64,000 bases of DNA, taken from positions 186,001 through 250,000 of the forward strand of contig NZ_AP026695.1 of NCBI RefSeq assembly GCF_025998175.1, read 5' to 3'. The notes under the pieces were generated by a model. That model worked only from the letters and a program-made list of their open reading frames with translations, was not told the DNA's origin and ran no database searches. Origin of the DNA: Nitrosopumilus zosterae (GTDB lineage Archaea > Thermoproteota > Nitrososphaeria > Nitrososphaerales > Nitrosopumilaceae). How positions within the stretch are numbered: the stretch's first letter is position 1; every line of letters starts with the position of its first letter. The translations under genes and the position numbers were made by a program. Below are positions 44,732-51,859 of the stretch, piece after piece.

Positions 44732-46903
44732 ATGAAAAAACAGTACATTTTAGGGTTTTTACTTTTACTTACTTCTACCATTGGTATGTTGCCTAGTGGC
44801 GTTTATGCAAATGAAGAAATTGATACTGATGGTGATGGGGTTCCAAACTCTATTGATTTTTGTCCTAATCTATTAGAAGACTATGATCCACAGTATGGCA
44901 ATAATATTGACGGCTGCCCAGCTGATTTCGTTCCTTGGTATGATGTTGATTATGATGGAATTCAAGATCACATTGACAGTTGTCCAACAGTAAAAGAAAC
45001 TTACAATAGATTCCAAGATGAAGACGGTTGTCCTGATTTGTCTCCTGATGTTGGAAAGGTAATTGCTGATACTGATAATGATGGCTATCCAGATTACATG
45101 GATTTATGTCCAAACCAACCTGAAACATTCAACGGTGTTGATGATAAAGACGGCTGCCCAGATAATGCTTCTAATTTAAGAGATACTGACAGAGATGGCA
45201 TATCTGATACATTAGATGAATGCCCACTTGAATCTGAAACTTACAATTTTTACTTGGATGAAGACGGCTGCCCAGATACTGTAGATGATGCATATTCACC
45301 ATATAATTTTCCAGACACCGACGGTGATGGTATTGATGATAGGTGGGATCAGTGTTTAAATGAGCCTGAAAATTATAATGGCTATCTGGATTGGGATGGA
45401 TGTTCAGATGTAATTGGTGCATCATCTAATGGATTAATTGACTCTGACTATGATAGTATACTAGATTCAGTAGATATGTGTCCACTAGAACGTGAAAATT
45501 TTAATGGATTCCAAGATGATGACGGCTGCCCAGATGAAGTTGAATATGCAATATCTGGAGATACTGACGGTGATGGAATATTAAATCAATTTGATGTTTG
45601 TCCATACAATAAAGAAACATACAACAAATTCCAAGATGAAGATGGATGTCCTGATTTTATAGGAGACAATTCTTCTACATATGATAGCGATGGTGATGGA
45701 ATTGTTGATAATTTAGATCATTGTCCAAACCAACCTGAAACTTACAATGGTATTTTGGATTCAGACGGCTGCCCAGATAAACTAAATACTACACTTGATT
45801 CTGACATGGATGGAATCCCAAATACTTTAGATGATTGTCCATTTGAACCTGAAACTTATAATTTTTTCAAAGATGGTGACGGCTGTCCTGATACTACAGA
45901 TCCAACCATTTCGTCATATGTATTTCCAGATGCTGATGGTGATGGTATAGATGATAGATGGGATGCATGTCTTGATGAACAAGAAAACTATAATGATTAC
46001 TTGGATAAAGACGGCTGCCCAGATGTTCCAGGAATATCAAAATCTGCATTATCTGATATTGATTATGATTTGATTCCTGACATATTTGATGAATGTCCAA
46101 CAATTGCTGAACGATATAATGGATTCCAAGATGAAGACGGCTGTCCAGATACTATAGCATATGACTCATTTGGTGATTCTGATTTTGATGGGATTCCAGA
46201 TAATATTGATCAATGTCCAAATGCTAGAGAAACTTACAATAGATTCCAAGATGAAGACGGCTGTCCTGATACCATTTTTGATAATAAACCAACAGCTGAT
46301 TCTGACGGTGATGGAATTGTTGACAATATAGATTCATGTCCAAACCAACCTGAAACATTTAATGGATTCCAAGATGAAGACGGCTGTCCCGATAATTATC
46401 ATTCAACTCTTGATTCTGACAGAGATGGAATTATTGACGTGTCCGATACATGTCCACTAGAACCTGAAACCTACAACTATTATCAAGATGAAGACGGCTG
46501 TCCTGACGCTACTGGTTCAAATGTGTCATCATTTACTTTCCCAGATACTGACGGTGATGGCATTGATGACAGAAAAGATGCATGTATTGATGATCAGGAG
46601 AACTTTAATGGATATTTGGATTGGGACGGCTGCCCAGATGTATTAGCTGCTCAATCCACAACACCAACAAGAATTGATTCAGATGGAGATGGCTATCATG
46701 ATGGAATTGATTCCTGTCCAACTGAGCCTGAAACCTGGAACAAGTATAATGATTATGACGGCTGCCCAGATATTGCTCCTGAACAACAGAGATTTGTCCA
46801 TGATGATGATCTTGATGGCATAATCAATGATAAGGATTTATGTCCTCTAGATCCTGAAGATTATGATGGTGATAGAGACACTGATGGCTGCCCAGACAAT
46901 TAA
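44732..46903 (+). CDS. Secreted thrombospondin type 3 repeat protein 3
   Basis: A 723-residue paralogue of protein 2 when started at the ATG at 44732 (KKQYILGFLLLLTSTIG). A GTG at 44720 is in frame but too close to the TATA box. It has a signal peptide and about seventeen TSP3 units, one with GCSD instead of GCPD. The N-terminal third and the last 110 bp are almost identical in DNA to gene 2 at a constant offset of 2251 bp, while the middle has diverged and lacks the 615-bp super-repeat. There is no anchor. The likely role is as a Ca-dependent surface or extracellular scaffold, inferred from the repeat type only. Confidence 0.88.
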   Translation: MKKQYILGFLLLLTSTIGMLPSGVYANEEIDTDGDGVPNSIDFCPNLLEDYDPQYGNNIDGCPADFVPWYDVDYDGIQDHIDSCPTVKETYNRFQDEDGCPDLSPDVGKVIADTDNDGYPDYMDLCPNQPETFNGVDDKDGCPDNASNLRDTDRDGISDTLDECPLESETYNFYLDEDGCPDTVDDAYSPYNFPDTDGDGIDDRWDQCLNEPENYNGYLDWDGCSDVIGASSNGLIDSDYDSILDSVDMCPLERENFNGFQDDDGCPDEVEYAISGDTDGDGILNQFDVCPYNKETYNKFQDEDGCPDFIGDNSSTYDSDGDGIVDNLDHCPNQPETYNGILDSDGCPDKLNTTLDSDMDGIPNTLDDCPFEPETYNFFKDGDGCPDTTDPTISSYVFPDADGDGIDDRWDACLDEQENYNDYLDKDGCPDVPGISKSALSDIDYDLIPDIFDECPTIAERYNGFQDEDGCPDTIAYDSFGDSDFDGIPDNIDQCPNARETYNRFQDEDGCPDTIFDNKPTADSDGDGIVDNIDSCPNQPETFNGFQDEDGCPDNYHSTLDSDRDGIIDVSDTCPLEPETYNYYQDEDGCPDATGSNVSSFTFPDTDGDGIDDRKDACIDDQENFNGYLDWDGCPDVLAAQSTTPTRIDSDGDGYHDGIDSCPTEPETWNKYNDYDGCPDIAPEQQRFVHDDDLDGIINDKDLCPLDPEDYDGDRDTDGCPDN

Positions 46904-46961
46904 TGCTAAATTTAATTCACACATTTTAATAGTAAATATATTGATGCTCTAAAGTTATCAT

Positions 46962-47924
46962 ATGCTTCCAAAATTTTCTAGTAGGGCATTTCTAGCTCCC
47001 ATGGCAGGAGTGAGTGATCCTGCTCTTAGATTACAATGCAAAAAAATGGGAGCTGGATTGGTTGTCACCGAATTTACAAATATTCACAGTATTATTGCAA
47101 AAGAAAAGCAACTTAAGGAAAATATGCAAACAATACAAAATTTTATTGAATACTCTGAGGAAGAACGTCCTTTATCGATTCAGTTATTTGGTTCTGATCT
47201 TGTTGCATTAGAAAAAGCTGCAAAAATTGTAGAGCCCTATTTTGATATAATTGATTATAATATGGGTTGTCCTGCACCGCACATTACTCAACAAATGGCC
47301 GGCGGTGCTCTCTTACAAGAAGTAAACCTTACTCAGCAAATTTTTAGTACTTTAGTTAATGCTGTGAAAAAACCTGTAACGTTAAAAATTCGTTCTGGAG
47401 TAACAAATGCAAGTCAATTTCTATTTAGAGACATTGCTGAAATTGCAGAAGATGAGGGTATTCAGATGATCACTCTTCATCCCAGAACTGTTAGTCAAGG
47501 ATATTCTGGAAGCGCTGATTGGAAAATGATCAAAGAACTCAAAGAAATTTCTAACATTCCAATAGTTGGGAATGGTGATATTACTACCCCTGAAGATGCT
47601 AAAAATATGATTGACGAAACTGGTTGTGACTATGTAATGATAGGTCGTGGCGCAATGGGAAATCCCTTTTTATTTGAACAAATTAATGATTATTTTAAAA
47701 CCAACTCTTATCATGAATACTCTTTCAAAGATAGATTGGATTCCTTTTTTGATTATCTTCATCTAACTGTTAGATACAAAATCAAATTTGCAAATATTAA
47801 GAGTCAGGCAATGAGATTCACCAAAGGAATGAAAGGAGGTTCTAAATTACGTTCCAAGATCACCATTTCAAAAAACATTGCCGAATTAGAAAAAATTATG
47901 ACCGATGCGTATTTTGAGTCTTAA
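46962..47924 (+). CDS. tRNA-dihydrouridine synthase
   Basis: A 320-residue FMN-dependent Dus-family protein that reduces uridines in the tRNA D-loop. Key elements are LAPMAGVSDPALR (FMN site), IQLFGSD, the catalytic cysteine in YNMGCPAPHITQQMAGGALL, LKIRSG, TLHPRTVSQGYSGSADW (active-site His and Arg) and IVGNGDITTPEDA/IGRGAMGNPFLF for the flavin phosphate. The length is normal. The start is ATG at 46962, 58 nt after the TSP3 gene, with an AT-rich promoter-like region between. Confidence 0.92.
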   Translation: MLPKFSSRAFLAPMAGVSDPALRLQCKKMGAGLVVTEFTNIHSIIAKEKQLKENMQTIQNFIEYSEEERPLSIQLFGSDLVALEKAAKIVEPYFDIIDYNMGCPAPHITQQMAGGALLQEVNLTQQIFSTLVNAVKKPVTLKIRSGVTNASQFLFRDIAEIAEDEGIQMITLHPRTVSQGYSGSADWKMIKELKEISNIPIVGNGDITTPEDAKNMIDETGCDYVMIGRGAMGNPFLFEQINDYFKTNSYHEYSFKDRLDSFFDYLHLTVRYKIKFANIKSQAMRFTKGMKGGSKLRSKITISKNIAELEKIMTDAYFES

Positions 47925-48061
47925 ATTTATAAAATTATAGTGTTTTCTCTTACGTTTGTTTATGATTTCACCTAAATTAGTATTGAATTTTTAAGTATTT
48001 TTGACTATTCTTATATATTTCATAATGTCATTTTATGTATGAAAATTGGAGTTGAATCATA

Positions 48062-48301
48062 ATGGCAACAGCTTATGTTCTCATAAACTGTGAGCTTGGT
48101 TCTGAAGAAGCAGTGATTTCAGAATTAAAATCCATTGAAGGTGTTAAGGAAGTACATGGAACTTTTGGTGCGTATGACATTTTGGCCAAAGTTGAATCAG
48201 GACAAGTAGAAGCATTACGTGAAACTATTACATGGAAAATTAGAAAAATTCCAAAGATACGTTCAACTCTTACATTAATGGGAATTGAAGGACAACAATA
48301 G
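48062..48301 (+). CDS. Stand-alone Lrp/AsnC ligand-binding (RAM) domain protein
   Basis: A 79-residue protein made only of the alpha/beta RAM domain (AYVLINCELGSEEAVISELK, GVKEVHGTFGAYDILAKVE, IRKIPKIRSTLTLM). It lacks the DNA-binding helix-turn-helix. Such proteins oligomerise, bind amino acids or other effectors, and may modulate full-length Lrp regulators. A TATA-like TTATATATTT and a GGAG 10 nt before the ATG precede it. It faces a P-II-like gene across a 150-nt intergenic region holding a candidate small RNA. Both neighbours are small-molecule sensors, so nitrogen or amino-acid status is a reasonable theme. Confidence 0.85.
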   Translation: MATAYVLINCELGSEEAVISELKSIEGVKEVHGTFGAYDILAKVESGQVEALRETITWKIRKIPKIRSTLTLMGIEGQQ

Positions 48302-48344
48302 AATCAAAATCATTTGCTTTTATACTTAAATTGCAATATAATGT

Positions 48345-48436
48345 ATCCCTTCAAAAAACATGTCCCCCAAAGGGATCCCACACTGAGAGGTTAAGATCCT
48401 CTCAGTAGTCCATTTCAAATAAAAAATTTTTTTATT
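48345..48436 (+). ncRNA. Candidate small structured RNA between Lrp-like and P-II-like genes
   Basis: A GC-rich island in AT-rich intergenic DNA contains two hairpins. The first pairs ATCCCTT (48345-48351) with AAGGGAT (48370-48376). The second is a perfect 9-bp stem, ACTGAGAGG (48382-48390) with CCTCTCAGT (48398-48406), closing a 7-nt loop. A TATA-like TTTATACTTAAA at about 48319-48330 is at the right distance for a transcript starting near 48345, and a run of seven Ts at about 48427-48433 could end it. Alternatively the second hairpin and the A/T tracts are a bidirectional terminator for the convergent genes. No known family recognised. Confidence 0.45.
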
Positions 48437-48452
48437 TTATAAAAGAAAATAA

Positions 48453-48800
48453 TTAGAGGGCTTCAGAACCACTCTTTTTGGTTGCTATGTTCGTAACATT
48501 TTCAACATTTGATACAACAATAATTCCATCTCCACCTTTTCCGGTAAAAGCTGCATCAGTAATTGCGTTTGAAACCTTTTCTACATCTGTATCATCAACA
48601 ATTGTACTTACAGTTGCAACTGAATTGTAGTCTTTGGTGATTGAACCTGTTCCTCTACCTGATCTGACTTGTTGTCTTATTCCGGAACCTCTACCTTTTC
48701 CTTCAAGAATGGTAAATCCTCCTACAAGGTCATTTATTGCCTCAGTGACAGCTCCTATCTTGGTAGCTTGAATAGTTGCCTCAATTCGTTTCATTTTCAT
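48453..48800 (-). CDS. P-II family (GlnB-like) signalling protein with atypical T-loop
   Basis: A 115-residue protein with the P-II ferredoxin-like fold. The start MKMKRIEATIQATKIGAVTEAI and the C-terminal nucleotide-binding signature TGKGGDGIIVVSNVENV (about 86-102) are clear. The T-loop (about 37-57, GRGSGIRQQVRSGRGTGSIT) lacks the tyrosine that is uridylylated in bacterial GlnB and the usual sequence around it. P-II proteins sense ATP/ADP and 2-oxoglutarate and control ammonium uptake or assimilation. Here partners are unknown, since no amtB or glnA is adjacent. In an ammonia oxidiser, signalling of nitrogen status is likely but inferred. Confidence 0.82.
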   Translation of the reverse strand: MKMKRIEATIQATKIGAVTEAINDLVGGFTILEGKGRGSGIRQQVRSGRGTGSITKDYNSVATVSTIVDDTDVEKVSNAITDAAFTGKGGDGIIVVSNVENVTNIATKKSGSEAL

Positions 48801-48919
48801 TTGTTTTTAACTATTGTTTAAAAAAGATCATATGTTTTTATCTTAATTTTATGATACTATGGAATTATTGGTTATTTCATTATCCACTTGGCTTTTTAAT
48901 ATTAGAATAAATCAAAAAT

Positions 48920-49096
48920 ATGAAAAATGACGAAAGAAGATCTCACAGACTCAATTATCTTTTAAAATATTATCTGGTGAATCCCAAAGAAAGTGATCTT
49001 TTTTTGAGGGCCAAACAGATGGGCATATCTGATAATACTGCCAAGGACTACATCAGAACCGTAATTATTCAAGCCCAAAAAATTCATTCACAATAA
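48920..49096 (+). CDS. Small helix-turn-helix-like protein (58 residues)
   Basis: An ATG-started open frame fills most of the gap between the P-II-like gene and the 49201 gene. The product is basic and helical, beginning MKNDERRSHRLNYLLKYYLV. A stretch reading LRAKQMGISDNTAKDYIRTV (about residues 29-48) looks like a DNA-recognition helix-turn-helix: helix, GIS turn, helix. A small transcriptional regulator is possible. There is no recognisable domain beyond this, and the short length keeps confidence moderate. Apart from this frame, the 400 bases 48801-49200 show only AT-rich promoter-like DNA and a GGAGGG ribosome-binding site for the next gene. Confidence 0.55.
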   Translation: MKNDERRSHRLNYLLKYYLVNPKESDLFLRAKQMGISDNTAKDYIRTVIIQAQKIHSQ

Positions 49097-49200
49097 ATTC
49101 TAAAATTTTCTCTAGAAACAAACTGTATATTTTCATGAAAGAATTCCATAGAAATCTTAAACAAGGTATTCATAAATAATCAATAGGAGGGAAAATACAC

Positions 49201-49893
49201 ATGAATGATTCTTTACTTGATGACGTCAAGGCACTTTTAGATAAAGATTTTGGAGATGATAGAATACTCAAGCAAATTTACCGAGCTTGTGAAAATAACG
49301 AAGTAATTAGTAATTATGAAAGAACCTATGTTCAAAAACTTGCAGAAAAACATTTAGGAAAAAGGCCCGAAATACTTCGAACACCAACAATAGAACAAAA
49401 ACCAATAACTCCTGATGTGGCGATACCCCAAACTCAATCTATCCAAAAAATGCAAACATTTCAACAAGAACCACCACGAAAATCCTATTTGAAATCAAAA
49501 AATTCGAAAATAATGTTGGGCATTACGGGTCTTGCATTGATAATAATTATCGGAGTTGCAGCATCATTTAGTTTTGATATGTCTCCAAAAGTAGAAACAC
49601 CAACCACTACTGTTCCAGTTACATTGTCCATTCAATCTGATTTATCATCTTATAACAAAAAAGATTTGATTTCAATTAGTGGTGTGTCCAACACTTCTGG
49701 GACTGTAAATCTCTCAATAGAAAATCCAAACAATGAGCTTGTATGGGCAGAACAAGTGTCCCTAAAAAGCAATGGAGCATACTCCACATTAGCTATTGCT
49801 GGAGGACAAGGATGGGAAAATTCTGGTACATATACAATCAAAGTAGATAATGGCAAAGAAACAAAATCAATTACATTTGCATTTAAAGCGTAA
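49201..49893 (+). CDS. Bitopic membrane protein with extracellular beta domain
   Basis: A 230-residue protein preceded by a strong ribosome-binding site (GGAGGG at about 49186-49191), rare in this window. Residues 1-60 form a small helical cytoplasmic domain (LLDDVKALLDKDFGDDRILKQ, EVISNYERTYVQKLAEKHLG). A Pro/Gln-rich linker follows, then one transmembrane helix (about 103-122, GITGLALIIIIGVAASFSF). An external beta-sandwich (about 135-230, LSIQSDLSSYNKKDLISISG) ends the protein. The layout suggests linking an outside binding domain to an inside helical module. The family is not recognised. It overlaps the end of the minus-strand nuclease-like gene by 11 nt. Confidence 0.7.
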   Translation: MNDSLLDDVKALLDKDFGDDRILKQIYRACENNEVISNYERTYVQKLAEKHLGKRPEILRTPTIEQKPITPDVAIPQTQSIQKMQTFQQEPPRKSYLKSKNSKIMLGITGLALIIIIGVAASFSFDMSPKVETPTTTVPVTLSIQSDLSSYNKKDLISISGVSNTSGTVNLSIENPNNELVWAEQVSLKSNGAYSTLAIAGGQGWENSGTYTIKVDNGKETKSITFAFKA

Positions 49894-50467
49894 TTTTTTC
49901 AAATTCATTCCAATGTGAATCTACCAAATCTCTTAGTTTTTCTACACTAATTTCTTCCATGTATTCACGATAAACAATGTATTTATTTTGTTTATTCTCC
50001 TCACTGTAAATATCGATAGTATTCTTAGGAATGATCCCGTCTCTCCATTGACTCATTTCAAAAACCCATACTGTTGAATCTGGATTTGAAAAATCAATGT
50101 CGTCACATCCAACAACATAAAGATAGCATTTTGTGGTTTGATTTAATTTCTCATGCAATTTTTCATAAGCAATCATTTGTCCTTTTGCAATGTTGATTTT
50201 ATCATTATGAAATCCCTTGAATTCTAAGATGACAAACCCTCCTTTGTGCTCTATGAGCCAGTCAATATCCGTTCCACCTGAGGCAATCATTCCATGAACA
50301 ATTAGATTACCTAATACTTTTCTTCCATGTGTAAATTCTGACTCATCAAAAATCTGGTATTTTGCCTTTGGACTTTTACGAATAATTTGTTGAGATATGT
50401 GCTCAGACTGAATTGAATTATCTTTTTTATATAGTGTATCAATTAAATCACTAGTATCATTGGCCAT
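49883..50467 (-). CDS. PD-(D/E)XK nuclease-like protein
   Basis: A 194-residue soluble protein with a putative restriction-endonuclease-like core. GGTDIDWLI (Asp67 and Asp69) is followed 13-15 residues later by VILEFKG (Glu82, Lys84), i.e. D-x(12-14)-ExK. Upstream, KVLGNLIVHGMIASGG fits a helix preceding the core, and KCYLYVVGCDDIDF and STVWVFEMSQW fit later strands. The family includes nucleases in defence, repair and recombination. No methylase or helicase neighbours are seen, so its target is unknown. The C-terminal part (about 140-194) is helical. It ends inside the opposite-strand 49201 gene (11-nt overlap). Confidence 0.55.
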   Translation of the reverse strand: MANDTSDLIDTLYKKDNSIQSEHISQQIIRKSPKAKYQIFDESEFTHGRKVLGNLIVHGMIASGGTDIDWLIEHKGGFVILEFKGFHNDKINIAKGQMIAYEKLHEKLNQTTKCYLYVVGCDDIDFSNPDSTVWVFEMSQWRDGIIPKNTIDIYSEENKQNKYIVYREYMEEISVEKLRDLVDSHWNEFEKITL

Positions 50468-50528
50468 AAATTTTCAAGTTTTTAACTGAATGATAAGCGG
50501 ATTTGTAAAATTTAGTACAGTTGATGAT

Positions 50529-50756
50529 TTATCTGCATAAAAATTCCTCTCCAGCTCCTTTATACAATACAAAGTACTCTTCAGGATTTTTTCTATCTTT
50601 TTTGGCATTTAGTGCATCTTGATACATTTCAAAATGTTCCACCAAGTATAACTGATTACCAGGCTCTGCAAAATAATCAATACTAACCAAATTAAATCCT
50701 GTGTCTGGGGTTAATTTTCTCTTCTCATTATCAAATCTATCTTCAGACAATTTCAA
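50529..50756 (-). CDS. Small conserved-looking unknown protein (75 residues)
   Basis: A 75-residue soluble protein without recognisable domain. It contains TPDTGFNLVSIDYFAEPGNQ, LYLVEHFEMYQDALNAKKDR and NPEEYFVLYKGAGEEFLCR, suggesting a small beta-alpha-beta fold. It lies just downstream of tbp on the same strand (stop of tbp at 50775, start at 50756), so it may be co-transcribed with it. I do not infer a function. Confidence 0.6.
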   Translation of the reverse strand: MKLSEDRFDNEKRKLTPDTGFNLVSIDYFAEPGNQLYLVEHFEMYQDALNAKKDRKNPEEYFVLYKGAGEEFLCR

Positions 50757-50774
50757 AAATATGTGAATTTTGAA

Positions 50775-51338
50775 TTATTGATCATAAATCATTAGATTTT
50801 TTTCTTCTAATAAAGCATGCAAATTATGCACTGAACGATAAACATCTGACTCTTTTTTTGCACCAGTACACACTAATTTTCCAGATGCAAATAACAATAT
50901 CACTGTTTTTGGATCAAGCATTCTATGTATTAGTCCTGGGAATTGTTCTGGTTCATACATGCTTCTTGGTAAAGTTCTTGCCGCTTTTTCTAAGTGAATT
51001 TTTCCTCCAAGATTAATTGCGGCAACTATGTTTTGAACTGTAATGACTGCGTCTTTTTTTATTTTGATTTTCCCCTTTCTTAATTTCTGAACAACTGTGT
51101 TTACAGCTTTGATTGCCATCTCTTCTGATTTTGCACCAGTACACACCATCTTTCCTGTTCTAAAAATCAATGTTGCAGTTCTAGGACTCTTCAATCTGAA
51201 AACCAGTCCTGGAAATTGTTCAGGATGATATTCTGTATCTGGAAATTTTTCTGTAATATCATTAAGATCAATTTTTTGATCTACTGATGCTGAAGCAACA
51301 ACATTTTCAACACTAACAATTGGTTTTGTTTGAGGCAT
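50775..51338 (-). CDS. tbp: TATA-box-binding protein (TBP)
   Basis: A 187-residue archaeal TBP with the two imperfect direct repeats that form the DNA saddle. Repeat 1 (about 5-92) has FPGLVFRLKSPRTATLIFRTG and KMVCTGAKSEEMA. Repeat 2 (about 95-183) has FPGLIHRMLDPKTVILLFASG and KLVCTGAKKESDV. It recruits TFB and RNA polymerase to TATA elements. It has its own strong TATA box upstream. The length and composition are standard, with only a short tail after repeat 2. Confidence 0.95.
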   Translation of the reverse strand: MPQTKPIVSVENVVASASVDQKIDLNDITEKFPDTEYHPEQFPGLVFRLKSPRTATLIFRTGKMVCTGAKSEEMAIKAVNTVVQKLRKGKIKIKKDAVITVQNIVAAINLGGKIHLEKAARTLPRSMYEPEQFPGLIHRMLDPKTVILLFASGKLVCTGAKKESDVYRSVHNLHALLEEKNLMIYDQ

Positions 51339-51360
51339 AACGAGGGACTTTAAATAGCGC

Positions 51361-51371
51361 CTTTATATATA
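51361..51371 (-). promoter_or_regulatory. Strong TATA box of tbp
   Basis: On the minus strand TATATATAAAG is centred 28 nt before the tbp ATG (51338), giving an essentially leaderless transcript. A second AT-rich element (TTTAAAG, around 51350) lies between it and the start. Confidence 0.65.
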
Positions 51372-51400
51372 CTAGTCAACTTTTTGAAAAACTTTGAGTC

Positions 51401-51856
51401 TTAATGATGTCCAATCCATTGGTAACGATATTCTTCATCGATAATCTCTGACACTATCTCTGTGTTTTTGATTTTTGTTTTAGGGATATCTACATCAAAG
51501 AATCCTAGTTGGCCTTTGCATGTAATTGGAATTCGCAATGATTTTGCATTTTTCAATCTAAATCCAAAAGTTTTATCATGAAAATTTTTTGATGCTAAAT
51601 GGAATTTTTGATCCATTTTTATTTCTCTAATTGAATTGTATTTTTTTACATCATAAATTTCAGCTTTTCCAATAATTGCTCCTGTTACAAATTTCTTATT
51701 CATCTTTAATCTCTTGCAATCTTCTACTCTAATTTTTAATGGTGCGTGAATCAAAAATTCACCACGAAAATTAGTGTTCCATTTTCGTAATTCGATAGTT
51801 TTTTTTCCTGAAATAATTAAATCCGCAAATGGTTGAGAAACTGAAAGACATTTCAA
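51401..51856 (-). CDS. ASCH domain protein
   Basis: A 151-residue protein with the ASCH (PUA-like) signature at its N-terminus: LSVSQPFADLIISGKKTIELRKW. GEFLIHAP and GAIIGKAEIYDVKKY strands follow. ASCH folds resemble PUA domains and are linked with RNA binding or, in some bacteria, with hydrolysis of modified nucleosides. The basic surface (KIRVEDCKRLKMNKK) fits RNA contact. It begins 3 nt after the end of the cysteine synthase-rhodanese gene in the same direction, so the two are probably transcribed together. Confidence 0.8.
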   Translation of the reverse strand: MKCLSVSQPFADLIISGKKTIELRKWNTNFRGEFLIHAPLKIRVEDCKRLKMNKKFVTGAIIGKAEIYDVKKYNSIREIKMDQKFHLASKNFHDKTFGFRLKNAKSLRIPITCKGQLGFFDVDIPKTKIKNTEIVSEIIDEEYRYQWIGHH

Positions 51857-51859
51857 GAT

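Noticed and set aside
40082-46103. Antisense open frames of 60-110 residues across the TSP3 and S-layer genes
   Set aside because: They are the low-complexity mirror of Asp/Gly-rich repeats, show His/Leu/Gln-rich repetitive products and have no start context.
40100-46900. Regularly spaced short repeats (for example CCAAGATGAAGACGGCTGCC) resembling a CRISPR-like array
   Set aside because: The repeats are in frame in long ORFs and encode the NxFQDEDGCPD part of TSP3 modules; intervals vary and are coding, and no cas genes are near.
42481-46903. TSP3 gene duplication mediated by a mobile element
   Set aside because: No transposase, terminal inverted repeats or target-site duplications are seen; simple unequal recombination between repeats explains it.
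48382-48406. Hairpin with a 7-nt loop looking like a tRNA anticodon arm
   Set aside because: Flanking sequence gives no acceptor, D or T arm, the stem is 9 bp, and an A34 anticodon would be abnormal in archaea.
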